Below are positions 26,920 to 35,645 of a stretch of 64,000 nt of DNA, piece after piece. Positions within the stretch are counted from its first letter, which is position 1; each line of letters opens with the position of its first letter. The stretch comes from Sphaerotilus uruguayifluvii (GTDB taxonomy: Bacteria; Pseudomonadota; Gammaproteobacteria; Burkholderiales; Burkholderiaceae_C): positions 27,277-91,276 of the forward strand of contig NZ_JABSNM010000015.1 of assembly GCF_013294065.1 (NCBI RefSeq), read 5' to 3'. The notes below the pieces were generated by a model, which was not told the DNA's origin, did not search any database, and was given only the letters and a program-made list of their open reading frames with translations. The position numbers and the translations under genes are program-made.

Positions 26920-27675
26920 TTGATCTACTACGAATATCCCTTCAACGAGAGCGTGCGCACGATGCTGCGGCTCGAGCGCCTCTTCACCCGCCTGGCCCTG
27001 CTGGTGCCGCGCGAGACCGCGACCGACCACCACTACGCGCTGGCGACGCTGTTCGAGATCATGGACGTGACCTCGCGCACCGACTTCAAGGCCGAGCTGC
27101 TGCAGGAGCTCGCCCGCCAGCGCCAGATCTTCGAGGGCTACCGCGGCAATCCGTCGATCTCGGAGGCGGCGCTGAACCTGGCGGTCGACCGCATCGTCGG
27201 CTCGCACGACCGGCTGGCCGCGACCGCCGGCCGCCCGGAGCAGGCGCTGGCCGGCAACGAGTGGCTGATGGCGGTGCGCAGCCGCATCCACATTCCCGGC
27301 GGCACCTGCGAGTTCGATCTGCCCGGCTACTTCGCCTGGCAGCAGGAGCCGACGCAGAAGCGCCGCGGCGATCTGCTGCGCTGGGTCGGCGTGCTCGACC
27401 CGCTCGCCGAGGCGCTCGAGGTCAACCTCGGCCTGCTGCGCGAGTCCGGCATCAAGCAGATGGCGCCCTTCCGCAACGGCCTGTTCCAGCTCAACCTCGG
27501 CGGCAGCCGGCCGCTGCAGCTCGCGCGCCTGGAGATCGACCCGGGCTCGCAGCTGGTGCCCGAGATCAGCGGCAACCGGGTGCTGCTGGCGATCCGGCTG
27601 ACCCGCGCCGACGCCGAGGGCCGGCTGCGGGCGATGAACGACAGCCTGCAGCTGCCGCTGACGCTGTGCGCCTGA
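26920..27675 (+). CDS. zapD: Cell division protein ZapD
   Basis: ZapD binds FtsZ and bundles its filaments at the Z-ring. It has 251 residues and is mostly helical in the first half (YYEYPFNESVRTMLRLERLF). The family typically starts M-I-x-YEYPFNE, which matches a TTG start at 26920 preceded by ggggag; the in-frame ATG at 26848 lies inside coaE and gives extra residues that do not fit. A TTG start implies modest translation. Confidence 0.9.
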   Translation: MIYYEYPFNESVRTMLRLERLFTRLALLVPRETATDHHYALATLFEIMDVTSRTDFKAELLQELARQRQIFEGYRGNPSISEAALNLAVDRIVGSHDRLAATAGRPEQALAGNEWLMAVRSRIHIPGGTCEFDLPGYFAWQQEPTQKRRGDLLRWVGVLDPLAEALEVNLGLLRESGIKQMAPFRNGLFQLNLGGSRPLQLARLEIDPGSQLVPEISGNRVLLAIRLTRADAEGRLRAMNDSLQLPLTLCA

Positions 27676-27710
27676 GGTCCGCCTGAGCTGCACCTGAATC
27701 CTGAGACAAG

Positions 27711-27812
27711 CCCACCCTCCCGTCATGCCCGCGAAGGCGGGCACCCACGCAGGAGCAGGTCGATTCTGTGGCCGGCGTGGGTCCTCGCCTTCGCGAGGAT
27801 GACGACGGTGGG
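27711..27812. repeat. REP/MITE-like imperfect palindromic element
   Basis: Arms 27711-27750 and 27775-27812 are inverted repeats of about 40 bases with about 80 percent agreement. Each contains its own hairpin with the loop gaag/cttc, and the stems differ in both strands so that pairing is kept (cgc..gcg in both). The text cgtcatgcccgcgaagg is characteristic of dispersed palindromes seen in many proteobacterial genomes. It fills the zapD-yacG gap. Confidence 0.7.
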
Positions 27813-27816
27813 AGAC

Positions 27817-27822
27817 TAGACT
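27817..27822 (+). promoter_or_regulatory. -10-like TAGACT directly before yacG
   Basis: tagact ends eight bases before the ATG of yacG. Transcription starting seven or eight bases downstream would begin at the start codon, giving a leaderless mRNA. No Shine-Dalgarno is visible between. Confidence 0.4.
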
Positions 27823-27830
27823 CGCGGGCG

Positions 27831-28049
27831 ATGACGACGACTTCTTCCTCCGCCCCCGCCGCGCCGGCCTCGCCGCGCCAGGTGCCCTGCCCGGCCTGCG
27901 GCACGCCCGCGCCCTTCGCGAAGGACCTGAACCCGTACCGGCCCTTCTGCAGCCTGCGCTGCCGCGAACATGACCTGGGCGCCTGGGCCAGCGGCGACTA
28001 CCGCGTCGGCGCGGTCGAGCCGCCCGACGACTTCGACGCCGGCGTCTGA
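27831..28049 (+). CDS. yacG: DNA gyrase inhibitor YacG
   Basis: This 72-residue zinc protein binds GyrB and blocks DNA binding by gyrase. The two zinc pairs are CPACG and CSLRCREHDLG, with the conserved tail region WASGDYRVG. An Ala/Ser-rich stretch of 17 residues precedes the zinc ribbon. It follows zapD after the palindromic repeat and may have its own near-leaderless promoter. Confidence 0.9.
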   Translation: MTTTSSSAPAAPASPRQVPCPACGTPAPFAKDLNPYRPFCSLRCREHDLGAWASGDYRVGAVEPPDDFDAGV

Positions 28050-28076
28050 CGACGGCGCCGGGCGCGGCCGGGCGGT

Positions 28077-28565
28077 TCAGCCCGCCGGCGTCTCGCGGTG
28101 CGTCGGCCCGGCGTGGCCGCGCTCCTCGGCGAACCAGCGCAGCACCGGGATCGTGCCCGGCAGCACCGGCTCCACCTCGACCGGCAGCGTCTGCCAGGCC
28201 ATGGCCTGCGCCTCGCGCATCTCGAACTCGCCCGTCCAGTCGAAGACCTTGCAGAAGTTCAGCCGCACCCGCGCGTGCGGATAGTCCATCACCAGCTCGC
28301 GCCACGGGTGGACCGCGCCGATGGTGATGCCGATCTCCTCGATCAGCTCGCGGCGCAGCGCCTGCTCGACCGTCTCGCCGGGCTCGAGCTTGCCGCCGGG
28401 GAACTCCCAGAAGCCGGCGTAGACCTTGCCCGCCGGGCGCGAGGTCAGCAGGAAACGGCCCTCGCGGCCGTCGGCGTCGCGCTCGACCAGCACGCCCACC
28501 GCGACCTCGACCGGCACCCGCTCGGGCAGGTTCTCCGCACCGGCGACGACGATCGGCTCAGACAT
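28077..28565 (-). CDS. NUDIX hydrolase, MutT-like
   Basis: It has 162 residues from ATG 28565. The Nudix box GGKLEPGETVEQALRREL continues IEEIGI and is complete. FWEFPGGKLE is typical of MutT, the 8-oxo-dGTP sanitiser, and the protein probably hydrolyses oxidised nucleotides. Its start overlaps the end of the DUF815 ATPase gene by eight bases. The same pair is common in Burkholderiales. Confidence 0.88.
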   Translation of the reverse strand: MSEPIVVAGAENLPERVPVEVAVGVLVERDADGREGRFLLTSRPAGKVYAGFWEFPGGKLEPGETVEQALRRELIEEIGITIGAVHPWRELVMDYPHARVRLNFCKVFDWTGEFEMREAQAMAWQTLPVEVEPVLPGTIPVLRWFAEERGHAGPTHRETPAG

Positions 28566-29484
28566 GGTCCAGCCCCTGCGGGCCGTCGCCCTGGATCGGC
28601 GCGGGCGCGGCGGCCGGCGCCTCGGCCCGGCCGGCAAAGTCGCGGGCGAACTGCCAGGCCACCCGGCCCGAGCGCGAGCCGCGCTCCAGCGCCCAGACCA
28701 GCGCGGGCTGGCGCGCCGCCTCGATCGTGGCCTCGTCGATGCCGAAATGGCGCAGCCACTGGCCGACGATGGCCAGGTACTCGCGCTGGCTGAACGGATA
28801 GAAGCTGATCCACAGCCCGAAGCGCTCGGACAGCGAGATCTTCTCCTCGATCGCCTCGCCGGGATGCAGCTCGCCGTTGTCGTCGTGGCGCGCGCCCAGG
28901 TTGTCCTTCATCTGCTCGGGCAGCAGGTGGCGGCGGTTGCTGGTGGCGCAGATCAGCACATTGTCGGAGGCCTGCGCGATGGTGCCGTCCAGGATGGACT
29001 TCAGCGCCTTGTAGCCCGACTCGCCCTCGTCGAAGCTGAGGTCGTCGCAGTAGATGATGAAGCGCTCGGGCCGCTCGCCCACCAGGGCCACCAGGTCGGG
29101 CAGATCGGTCAGGTCGTCCTTGTCGACCTCGATCAGGCGCAGGCCGCGGTCGGCGAACTCGTTCAGGCAGGCCTTGATCAGCGAGCTCTTGCCCGTGCCG
29201 CGCGCGCCGGTCAGCAGCACATTGTTGGCCGGGCGGCCGGCGACGAACTGCGCGGTGTTGCGCACCAGGCGCTCCTTCTGGCCGTCGACCTCCTTCAGGT
29301 CGGCCAGACGCAGCGGCGCGACATGGCGCACCGGCTCGAGCACGCCGCCGCCCGTGCCGCGTCGACGGTAGCGGAAGGCGATCGAGGCCGACCAGTCGGG
29401 CGCGGCCGGCGGCTGCGGCAGCACCGCCTCGAGCCGGGCCAGCAGCGCCTCGGCGCGGGCGATCAGGGTGGAGAAGTCGCTCAT
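28558..29484 (-). CDS. DUF815 family AAA-type ATPase
   Basis: It has 308 residues. Walker A is LLTGARGTGKSS, with Walker-B-like FIIYCDDLSF and sensor region LICATSNRRHLLPE. This matches the DUF815 ATPase family, whose cellular role is not established. No membrane segment. It is followed by the MutT-like gene with overlap and preceded by slmA, 13 bases away. Confidence 0.85.
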   Translation of the reverse strand: MSDFSTLIARAEALLARLEAVLPQPPAAPDWSASIAFRYRRRGTGGGVLEPVRHVAPLRLADLKEVDGQKERLVRNTAQFVAGRPANNVLLTGARGTGKSSLIKACLNEFADRGLRLIEVDKDDLTDLPDLVALVGERPERFIIYCDDLSFDEGESGYKALKSILDGTIAQASDNVLICATSNRRHLLPEQMKDNLGARHDDNGELHPGEAIEEKISLSERFGLWISFYPFSQREYLAIVGQWLRHFGIDEATIEAARQPALVWALERGSRSGRVAWQFARDFAGRAEAPAAAPAPIQGDGPQGLDHV

Positions 29485-29497
29485 CGTTCGGCAGGGC

Positions 29498-30160
29498 TCA
29501 GTGGATCATCATCTGCAGCGCCAGATCGATCTGCTCGACCGGGCTGCGGCGGAAATCGGTGCGGGCGAAGCGCTGCAGCCGCCCGATGCAGAAGCTGGTC
29601 AGCGCCGAGGCCTGCGCGGCCGCCTCGACGGTCGGCTCGACCGAGCCGCGCGCGTCGGCCGCACGGCGCATCAGCTGGCGCAGCTGCGACTCGATGCGGT
29701 CGAAGAACTGGTTCATGCGCTGCGTCAGCCGCGGGTCCTCGAGCACCAGCGCGTCGCCCACCATCACCCGGGTCATGCCGGGATTGCGCTCGGCGAACTG
29801 CAGCAGCACGACCACGCTGCGCGCGGCCTGCACGCGGGGATCGTCCTCGCGCTCGCAGATCTGGTTGACCAGTCCGAAGATGCTGCTCTCGACGAACTCG
29901 ATCAGGCCCTCGAACATCTGCGCCTTGCTGGCGAAGTGGCGGTAGAGCGCGGCCTCGCTGACCTCGAGCCGCGCGGCCAGCGCGGCGGTGGTGATGCGCT
30001 CGGCGCCCGGGCGCTCGAGCATCTGCGCCAGCGTGCGCAGGATCTGCAGGCGGCGCTCGCCTGGCTTGGGCCGGCGGCGGGGCGCCGGCTCGGCGACCGC
30101 AGCGACGGCGGTCTCGGGGTCAGGCGCGCAGGCGGCCGGGGCGTCGGAGGTATCGGGCAT
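29498..30160 (-). CDS. slmA: Nucleoid occlusion factor SlmA, TetR family
   Basis: SlmA binds specific chromosomal sites and blocks FtsZ rings over the nucleoid. It has 220 residues. The TetR-type HTH is at about residues 55-80 (ITTAALAARLEVSEAALYRHF), followed by ASKAQMFEGLIEFVES. The first 35 residues are an Ala/Pro/Arg-rich extension. Its position next to argB and a pyrimidine nucleotidase is the usual betaproteobacterial arrangement. Confidence 0.88.
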   Translation of the reverse strand: MPDTSDAPAACAPDPETAVAAVAEPAPRRRPKPGERRLQILRTLAQMLERPGAERITTAALAARLEVSEAALYRHFASKAQMFEGLIEFVESSIFGLVNQICEREDDPRVQAARSVVVLLQFAERNPGMTRVMVGDALVLEDPRLTQRMNQFFDRIESQLRQLMRRAADARGSVEPTVEAAAQASALTSFCIGRLQRFARTDFRRSPVEQIDLALQMMIH

Positions 30161-30220
30161 CGGGAACGGGGCAGCAGGCTCGCTGAAACAGGGCGACAGG
30201 GCGCCGGTTCCCGGCCCTCT

Positions 30221-30928
30221 TCACCATGCGGAGCGGGCCAGCGCCTGAAGGCTGCGGATTCTGGCACACACGTAGGCCGGCCGCCGGCAGCGGCGCGGAC
30301 GCGCCGGCAGCCCGGCCGACACCGGTGCGGACGGGGCGGCGGCGCGCATCCAGCGCTGCATCCACACCGTCTTCATGCCCACCCGGCACGCCGACTTCTG
30401 GTGCGCCAGCGTGTCCTCGACCAGGATGCAGCGCGAGGGCGGCACCTTCAGCGTCACCGCGATGCGGCGCAGCATGCGCGCGTCGGGCTTGGGCCGCAGG
30501 TCGCCGAACATCGTCATGCGCTCGATCGGGATCACGCCGTGGAAGAGCCGCGTCATGCCGAGCGCCGCCAGCACCCGCTCGGCGTAGGCGCGCGGCGCGT
30601 TGGTCAGGATGAAGCGCCGGCCCGGCAGGCGCTCGAGCGCCGCCAGGTCGTGCGCGCTGGCGCGCAGCCGGTGCTCCAGGCCGGGCAGCCGGTGCGTGTC
30701 GTGCAGGAAATGCGCGGCGCGCACGCCGTGGTGGCGCATCAGCCCCAGCAGCGTCGCGCCGTAGCGGTCCCAGTAGTGGCGGCGCAGCGCCTCGGCCTCG
30801 GGGCGGGCCAGCGCCAGCTCGCGCTCGATGTAGACGGTCATCGCCTCGGCGATCGGCCCGAAGGCCGCGCCGCTGGCGTCATGCAGCGTGTCGTCGAGGT
30901 CGAAGAGCCAGACCGGCGCGCGCTTCAT
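30221..30928 (-). CDS. Pyrimidine 5'-nucleotidase, HAD family
   Basis: It has 235 residues. Motif I is WLFDLDDTLHDAS; motif II is FILTNAPRAYAERVL; motif III is KPDARML; motif IV is CILVEDTLAHQKSA. These are diagnostic of SDT1-type pyrimidine nucleotidases that dephosphorylate UMP/CMP. The last 35 residues are Arg/Ala/Pro-rich and poorly typical, so the true protein may be shorter in related species. It starts 14 bases after argB ends on the same strand. Confidence 0.85.
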   Translation of the reverse strand: MKRAPVWLFDLDDTLHDASGAAFGPIAEAMTVYIERELALARPEAEALRRHYWDRYGATLLGLMRHHGVRAAHFLHDTHRLPGLEHRLRASAHDLAALERLPGRRFILTNAPRAYAERVLAALGMTRLFHGVIPIERMTMFGDLRPKPDARMLRRIAVTLKVPPSRCILVEDTLAHQKSACRVGMKTVWMQRWMRAAAPSAPVSAGLPARPRRCRRPAYVCARIRSLQALARSAW

Positions 30929-30942
30929 CGCAGCCGTCCCGC

Positions 30943-31845
30943 TCAGTGCGAGCGGATCATCGTGCCGAAGGCCTGATCGGTCAGGATCTCCAGCAGCAGC
31001 ACGTGCGGCACGCGGCCGTCGATGATGTGCACCGCGTTGACGCCGCACTTGGCCGCGTCGATCGCGCCAGCGATCTTGGGCAGCATGCCGCCCGAGATCG
31101 TGCCGTCCTCGACCAGCTCGTCGATGCGGCGCGAGGTCAGCTCGGTCAGCAGCTCGCCCTGCTTGTCGAGCACGCCCTTGATGTTGGTCAGCATCATCAG
31201 CTTCTCGGCCTTGAGGATCTCGGCCAGCTTGGACGCCACCAGGTCGGCGTTGATGTTGTAGCTCTCGTTGTCCTTGCCGAATCCGATCGGACTGACCACC
31301 GGAATGAACTGGTCGTCCTGCAGCGCCTTGACGATGCTGGGGTCGATCGACTCGATCTCGCCGACCTGGCCGACGTCGTGCTCGATGCTGGGGTCGTTCA
31401 GGTCGAGCAGCTTGAGCTTGCGGGCGCGGATCATCGCGCCGTCGCGGCCGGTCAGGCCCACCGCCTTGCCGCCGGCGGCGTTGATCAGGCCGACGATGTC
31501 CTGCTGCACCTCGCCGGCCAGCACCCATTCGACGACGTCCATCGTCTCGGCATCGGTCACGCGCATGCCCTGGATGAACTGGCCCTTCTTGCCGATCTTG
31601 GTCAGCGCCGCGTCGATCTGCGGGCCGCCGCCGTGCACGACGATCGGGTTGATGCCCACGAGCTTGAGCAGCACCACGTCCTCGGCGAAGGCCTGCTGCA
31701 GCGCCGGGTCGGTCATCGCGTTGCCGCCGTACTTGATGACCATGGTCTTGCCATGGAACTTGCGGATGTAGGGCAGCGCCTGGGCGAGGATCTCGGCCTT
31801 GTCGCGGGCAGCGATGTGCGACAGGTCGACGGGCGTGTGGCTCAT
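30943..31845 (-). CDS. argB: Acetylglutamate kinase
   Basis: It phosphorylates N-acetylglutamate, the second step of arginine synthesis. It has 300 residues. [10 protein letters not shown] holds the phosphate-binding lysine; [10 protein letters not shown] and [11 protein letters not shown] follow, and [13 protein letters not shown] is the nucleotide region. ATG 31845 (MSHTPVDLS) is preceded by ggaga; in-frame codons further upstream look non-coding. Confidence 0.95.
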   Translation of the reverse strand: MSHTPVDLSHIAARDKAEILAQALPYIRKFHGKTMVIKYGGNAMTDPALQQAFAEDVVLLKLVGINPIVVHGGGPQIDAALTKIGKKGQFIQGMRVTDAETMDVVEWVLAGEVQQDIVGLINAAGGKAVGLTGRDGAMIRARKLKLLDLNDPSIEHDVGQVGEIESIDPSIVKALQDDQFIPVVSPIGFGKDNESYNINADLVASKLAEILKAEKLMMLTNIKGVLDKQGELLTELTSRRIDELVEDGTISGGMLPKIAGAIDAAKCGVNAVHIIDGRVPHVLLLEILTDQAFGTMIRSH

Positions 31846-32026
31846 GGGGTCTCCGGAGATCAGGGATAAGGGATCAGGACAACGGGCAGCCGCCGATTCT
31901 AGGAGCCCGCCCCAGTGCGCGGTATCCCGCTGCCGCAACCCGCCTGTCGCGCGCACACTCGGGCTTCAGGACCGTGCCCGCCCCGGCACGGACTTTTCAC
32001 GATCACGCCGCACGCCTCACACCGCC

Positions 32027-33112
32027 ATGTCCGACCCGTCCGACAACCTCATGAGCCTGATGGGCTTCGAGTTCGTCGAGTTCGCCGCGCCGGTCGCCGG
32101 CGTGCTGGAGCCGCTGTTCGAGCGCCTCGGCTTCACGCTCGTGGCCCGCCACCGCTCGAAGGACGTCGTCCTGTACCGCCAGGGCGGCATCAACTTCATC
32201 GTCAACCGCGAGCCCAAGAGCCTGGCCGCCTACTTCGCCGCCGAGCACGGCCCGAGCGCCTGCGGGCTGGCCTTCCGCGTCCGGGACTCGCACCGCGCCT
32301 ACGCCCGCGCGCTGGAACTCGGCGCGCAGCCGCTCGACATCCCGACCGGCCCGATGGAGCTGCGCCTGCCGGCGATCAAGGGCATCGGCGGCGCGCCGCT
32401 GTACCTGATCGACCGCTTCGAGGACGGCCGCTCGATCTACGACATCGACTTCGAGTTCCTCGACGGCGTCGAGCGCCGCCCGCCGGGCCACGGCCTGCAC
32501 ACCATCGACCACCTGACGCACAACGTCTACCGCGGCCGCATGGCCTACTGGGCCGGCTTCTACGAGCGGCTGTTCGGCTTCCGCGAGATCCGCTACTTCG
32601 ACATCCAGGGCGAGTACACCGGCCTGGCCTCGAAGGCGATGACCGCGCCCGACGGCCTGATCCGCATCCCGCTCAACGAGGAGGCGCGCCAGGGCGGCGG
32701 CCAGATCGAGGAGTTCCTGATGCAGTTCAACGGCGAGGGCATCCAGCACGTCGCGCTGCGCTGAGACGACCTGATCGCGGCGGTCGATGCGCTGCAGCTC
32801 GCCGGCGTGCCGCTGCTGACGGCGCCCAACGACATCTACTACGCGATGCTCGACGAGCGCCTGCCCGGCCACGGCGAGCCGGTCGAGGCGCTGCGCACGC
32901 GCGGCATCCTGCTCGACGGCTCGACCGCCGGCGGCGAGCCGCGCCTGCTGCTGCAGATCTTCAGCCAGCCGCTGCTCGGCCCGGTCTTCTTCGAGTTCAT
33001 CCAGCGCAAGCGCGACGAGGGCTTCGGCGAGGGCAACTTCAAGGCGCTGTTCGAGTCGATGAAGCGCGATCAGGTGCGGCGCGGCGCCGTCGGTGGTGCG
33101 CCCGGGCGGTGA
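32027..33112 (+). pseudogene. hpd: 4-hydroxyphenylpyruvate dioxygenase interrupted by one in-frame TGA
   Basis: Intact, this would be a 361-codon Fe(II) dioxygenase converting 4-hydroxyphenylpyruvate to homogentisate in tyrosine breakdown. Residues 1-245 are normal, with iron ligands in [10 protein letters not shown] and GIQHVALR. Codon 246 (32762-32764) is TGA. Reading on in the same frame gives a perfect continuation: [22 protein letters not shown], and the third iron ligand, glutamate in [11 protein letters not shown]. The truncated product would lack that ligand and should be inactive. No frameshift is needed to restore it, so this is a single nonsense change, a sequencing error or readthrough. 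It is divergent from argB. Confidence 0.85.
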
Positions 33113-33203
33113 ATCCCTCTTGTTCGTGCCGCTCGTTCGTGAAAAAGTCCACCCAAACAGCCACCGGAATTGATGCCGGACAAGTCTGTTCCCGGGAGGA
33201 CTC

Positions 33204-34193
33204 ATGCGCTACCGCCTCGTCGACGACGCCGACCTGCCCCGCTGCCTTGACCTGTTCGATCGCAACGGCCGCTGCCTCGTCTCGGCGCCGGTGCGCGAGC
33301 ACCTGCCGCGGCTGTGGGCCGACTGGCTGGCGCAGGACCAGCGCTTCCCGAAGCCGTTCGCGCTCTGGGAAGACCTGCGCGGGCCGCACGGGCCGCGCCT
33401 GGAGGCCATCGGCCTGAGCCGCTTCGTGCACGACGAGGTGCACGACCTGCTGCTGCGCGAGCCGCAACCCTACCTGCTCGACCGGCTCTGCCGCCTGGCG
33501 CTCGACGGCCACCGGCCCTTCCTCGACCAGCGCGAGGTCGCGCGCGCCAACGCCGGCGCCGGCCTGAGCCTGGTGATGCCGCTGTACCTGCAGCGCGAGC
33601 ACGACCTGGGCCACCCGGACAGCCTGCGGCTGCGCCCCATCGGGCCGGCGGCGTGGTACTTCTGCCACGCCGGCTACAACGTGCGGCGCATCCACGGCGA
33701 GGTGTACGGCCGCCCGGCCGCCGACTACATGGCCGCCGGGGGGTTCCGCACCGTGCAGGCCTTCGCCGCGCCGGCCGGCACCCCGTCCGACAGCGAGCCG
33801 CACCAGCACGTCATCGACCGCGGCGACCTGCCGCCGGGCGCGATCAACGCCATGTCGCTGTGGGTCATGCACCCGCAGCCGCCGGCGCTCGGTCTGTCGC
33901 CGTCGCTGCAGACGGTGGCAACCTACGCGCTGCAGGGCGACACCGACCGCGCCATCGCCGCACGGCTGGGCATCTCGGCCGACGCGGTCAAGCAGGCCTG
34001 GCGCGCCATCCTGCGCACCGTGTCAGCCCACATGCCCGAGCTGTGCACCGACACCAGCGGCGCCACCGCGCCCGACGCCCCCCCGGTGCGCGGCGCCGAG
34101 CACCGGCGCACCGTCGTCGAGTACCTGCGCCAGCACATGGAGGAGCTGCGCCCCTGGACGCCGGCCGACGCGCCGCCCCGGCGGCGGCGCTGA
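33204..34193 (+). CDS. Unrecognised regulator with LuxR-type C-terminal HTH
   Basis: It has 329 residues, with a gggaggactc ribosome-binding site. The first 210 residues have no domain I recognise; they contain motifs such as RFVHDEVHDLLL, PYLLDRLCRLAL and MAAGGFRTVQAFAAP. Around residues 230-275 there is a GerE/LuxR-like HTH (LSPSLQTVATYALQGDTDRAIAARLGIS, then VKQAWRAIL). A basic tail closes it. It precedes three small genes on the same strand and may regulate them. Sensory input unknown. Confidence 0.6.
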   Translation: MRYRLVDDADLPRCLDLFDRNGRCLVSAPVREHLPRLWADWLAQDQRFPKPFALWEDLRGPHGPRLEAIGLSRFVHDEVHDLLLREPQPYLLDRLCRLALDGHRPFLDQREVARANAGAGLSLVMPLYLQREHDLGHPDSLRLRPIGPAAWYFCHAGYNVRRIHGEVYGRPAADYMAAGGFRTVQAFAAPAGTPSDSEPHQHVIDRGDLPPGAINAMSLWVMHPQPPALGLSPSLQTVATYALQGDTDRAIAARLGISADAVKQAWRAILRTVSAHMPELCTDTSGATAPDAPPVRGAEHRRTVVEYLRQHMEELRPWTPADAPPRRRR

Positions 34194-34322
34194 CGCCAGC
34201 GGCGGCGGGCGCCAGCGCCTCCCATTTTTGGGGACTTTTGCACGCATTCCCGACATGGACAATTGGTCTTGTCCGAGGCCCCGGGACCGCGCCCTTCCTC
34301 CGCCCCTCCCCAGGAGAACCCC

Positions 34323-34829
34323 ATGTCCAGGACTCGCCGCGCCCTGTGCGCCCTGGCGGGGCTCGTCGCCGGCCTCGCGCTGGCGCCGACCGCCACCACG
34401 GCCGCCACCATCGACGCCCGCATCTGCTACGGCGCCCACTACACCCACGTCGAGGTGCTGCAGCCGGCGCCGAACCACACCATCATCTCGGCCAGCGCCT
34501 ACGGCACCGGCTACGTCACGCGCGACGAGGCCTCGCCGCTGAAGGGCGCCTACGGCACCTGCGTGCTGTTCAACGAGGTCATCGACGGCAAGCCCAACGG
34601 CGAGCTGCGCTGCGTGCGCACCGACGCCGACGGCGACAAGTTCCTCGTCACCGGCAAGGTCAAGGCCTACGACGCCCGCGGCGGCATGACCGGCGCGTAC
34701 ACGGTCACCGGCCTGACCGGCAAGTGGGTCGGTGCCAGCGGCGGCGGCAACTTCGTCGAAGGCCCCGGCTCGGGCAAGGACAACCAGCACTACTTCGTCT
34801 GCTTCGACGGCGAAGTGCGCATGCGCTGA
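34323..34829 (+). CDS. Secreted protein of unknown function
   Basis: It has 168 residues. There is a clear Sec signal peptide (MSRTRRALCALAGLVAGLAL, cleavage probably after TAA near residue 28). The mature part is Gly/Thr-rich and beta-like, with cysteines (ICYGAHY, YGTCVLF, LRCVR, YFVCFDG) that may form two disulphides. It starts after a good aggaga site. I do not recognise the family. It heads a run of three small genes, 22 and 24 bases apart. Confidence 0.7.
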   Translation: MSRTRRALCALAGLVAGLALAPTATTAATIDARICYGAHYTHVEVLQPAPNHTIISASAYGTGYVTRDEASPLKGAYGTCVLFNEVIDGKPNGELRCVRTDADGDKFLVTGKVKAYDARGGMTGAYTVTGLTGKWVGASGGGNFVEGPGSGKDNQHYFVCFDGEVRMR

Positions 34830-34850
34830 CCCACCCCCAGGAGACCGCCC

Positions 34851-35279
34851 ATGGACACCCCCGACCCGGTCGCGCTGGCGCGCGCCTACTTCGACGCCTG
34901 GAACCGCCACGACATCGACGCCGCCGTCGCCACCTTCGCGCCCGAGGGCACCTACCGCGACCCGACCACGCCGGGGCCGCTCGACCGCGCGCAGATCCCC
35001 GGCTACATGGCGGCGCTGTTCGACGGTTTCGCCGATTTCAGCCTCGCTTACCGGGGACCGTTCCCGGTCAGACCGAACGAGGTGCATGTGCCGTGGGTGC
35101 TGACGGCCACCCACACCGGCACGTTCGCTGGACTGCCCCCGACGCAGCGCCAGATCACGCTCGAAGGCATCGACCTGATGGAGAGCGACCCGCAGGGGCT
35201 GCTGCGCGTGGTCGGCCTGTTCGACTCGGCGACGCTGCTGCGCGGACTCGGCCTGAATCTGGTGCCGCAACCGACCTGA
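34851..35279 (+). CDS. NTF2/SnoaL-like polyketide-cyclase-fold protein
   Basis: It has 142 residues. ARAYFDAWNRHDIDAAVATFA and GTYRDPTTPGPLDR are typical of SnoaL-like ester cyclase/isomerase folds, with LEGIDLMES near the end of the barrel. These small cone-shaped domains bind hydrophobic ligands; the reaction cannot be read here. It is followed after 24 bases by a monooxygenase-like gene. Confidence 0.8.
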   Translation: MDTPDPVALARAYFDAWNRHDIDAAVATFAPEGTYRDPTTPGPLDRAQIPGYMAALFDGFADFSLAYRGPFPVRPNEVHVPWVLTATHTGTFAGLPPTQRQITLEGIDLMESDPQGLLRVVGLFDSATLLRGLGLNLVPQPT

Positions 35280-35302
35280 GCAGACAGAGAAAGGAGCCCG
35301 CC

Positions 35303-35599
35303 ATGTACACCCGCATGATCACCGTGCCGGTCGCGAAGGACCAGATCGACGAGGTCGTCCGCATCTGGCGCGACGAGGCCATCCCGGCGGCGCGGCTGCA
35401 GCCCGGCTTCGTCGAGGCCCGGCTGCTGATCGACCGCCAGACCGCCCGGGGCGTCTCGATGCTGACCTGGCAGAGTGCCGCGCACGCCAACGCCACCGGC
35501 CCGGGCAGCGAGTACCTGCAGCAGGTGTTCGCCCGCTTCGCGGCGTACTTCACCGGACCGCCGCTGGTGGAGCATCTGGAGGTGGCCGCCCAGGGATGA
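35303..35599 (+). CDS. Antibiotic-biosynthesis-monooxygenase (ABM) domain protein
   Basis: It has 98 residues with the dimeric alpha+beta barrel signature: MYTRMITVPVAKDQIDEVVR, LQPGFVEARLLIDRQ, then LTWQSAAHANAT. Such domains act on quinones, haem or polyketides, or are non-enzymatic. An aaggag site lies before ATG. With its two neighbours it may form a small operon for an unknown aromatic or polyketide-like compound. Confidence 0.75.
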   Translation: MYTRMITVPVAKDQIDEVVRIWRDEAIPAARLQPGFVEARLLIDRQTARGVSMLTWQSAAHANATGPGSEYLQQVFARFAAYFTGPPLVEHLEVAAQG

Positions 35600-35632
35600 G
35601 CGTCCTGCCGCGGCGGCGGCGCGACCCGCCCC

Positions 35633-35638
35633 TATACT
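35633..35638 (+). promoter_or_regulatory. -10 box TATACT before the copper cluster
   Basis: tatact ends seven bases before ATG 35646, so transcription would start at about the start codon (leaderless). No CueR-type or CopR-type operator was recognised upstream. Confidence 0.4.
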
Positions 35639-35645
35639 GCGGGTC

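Noticed and set aside
32762-32764. The TGA in hpd as a selenocysteine codon
   Set aside because: HPPD has no selenocysteine at this place. The formate dehydrogenase in the same window uses Cys, giving no hint of Sec use, and no SECIS-like element is evident.
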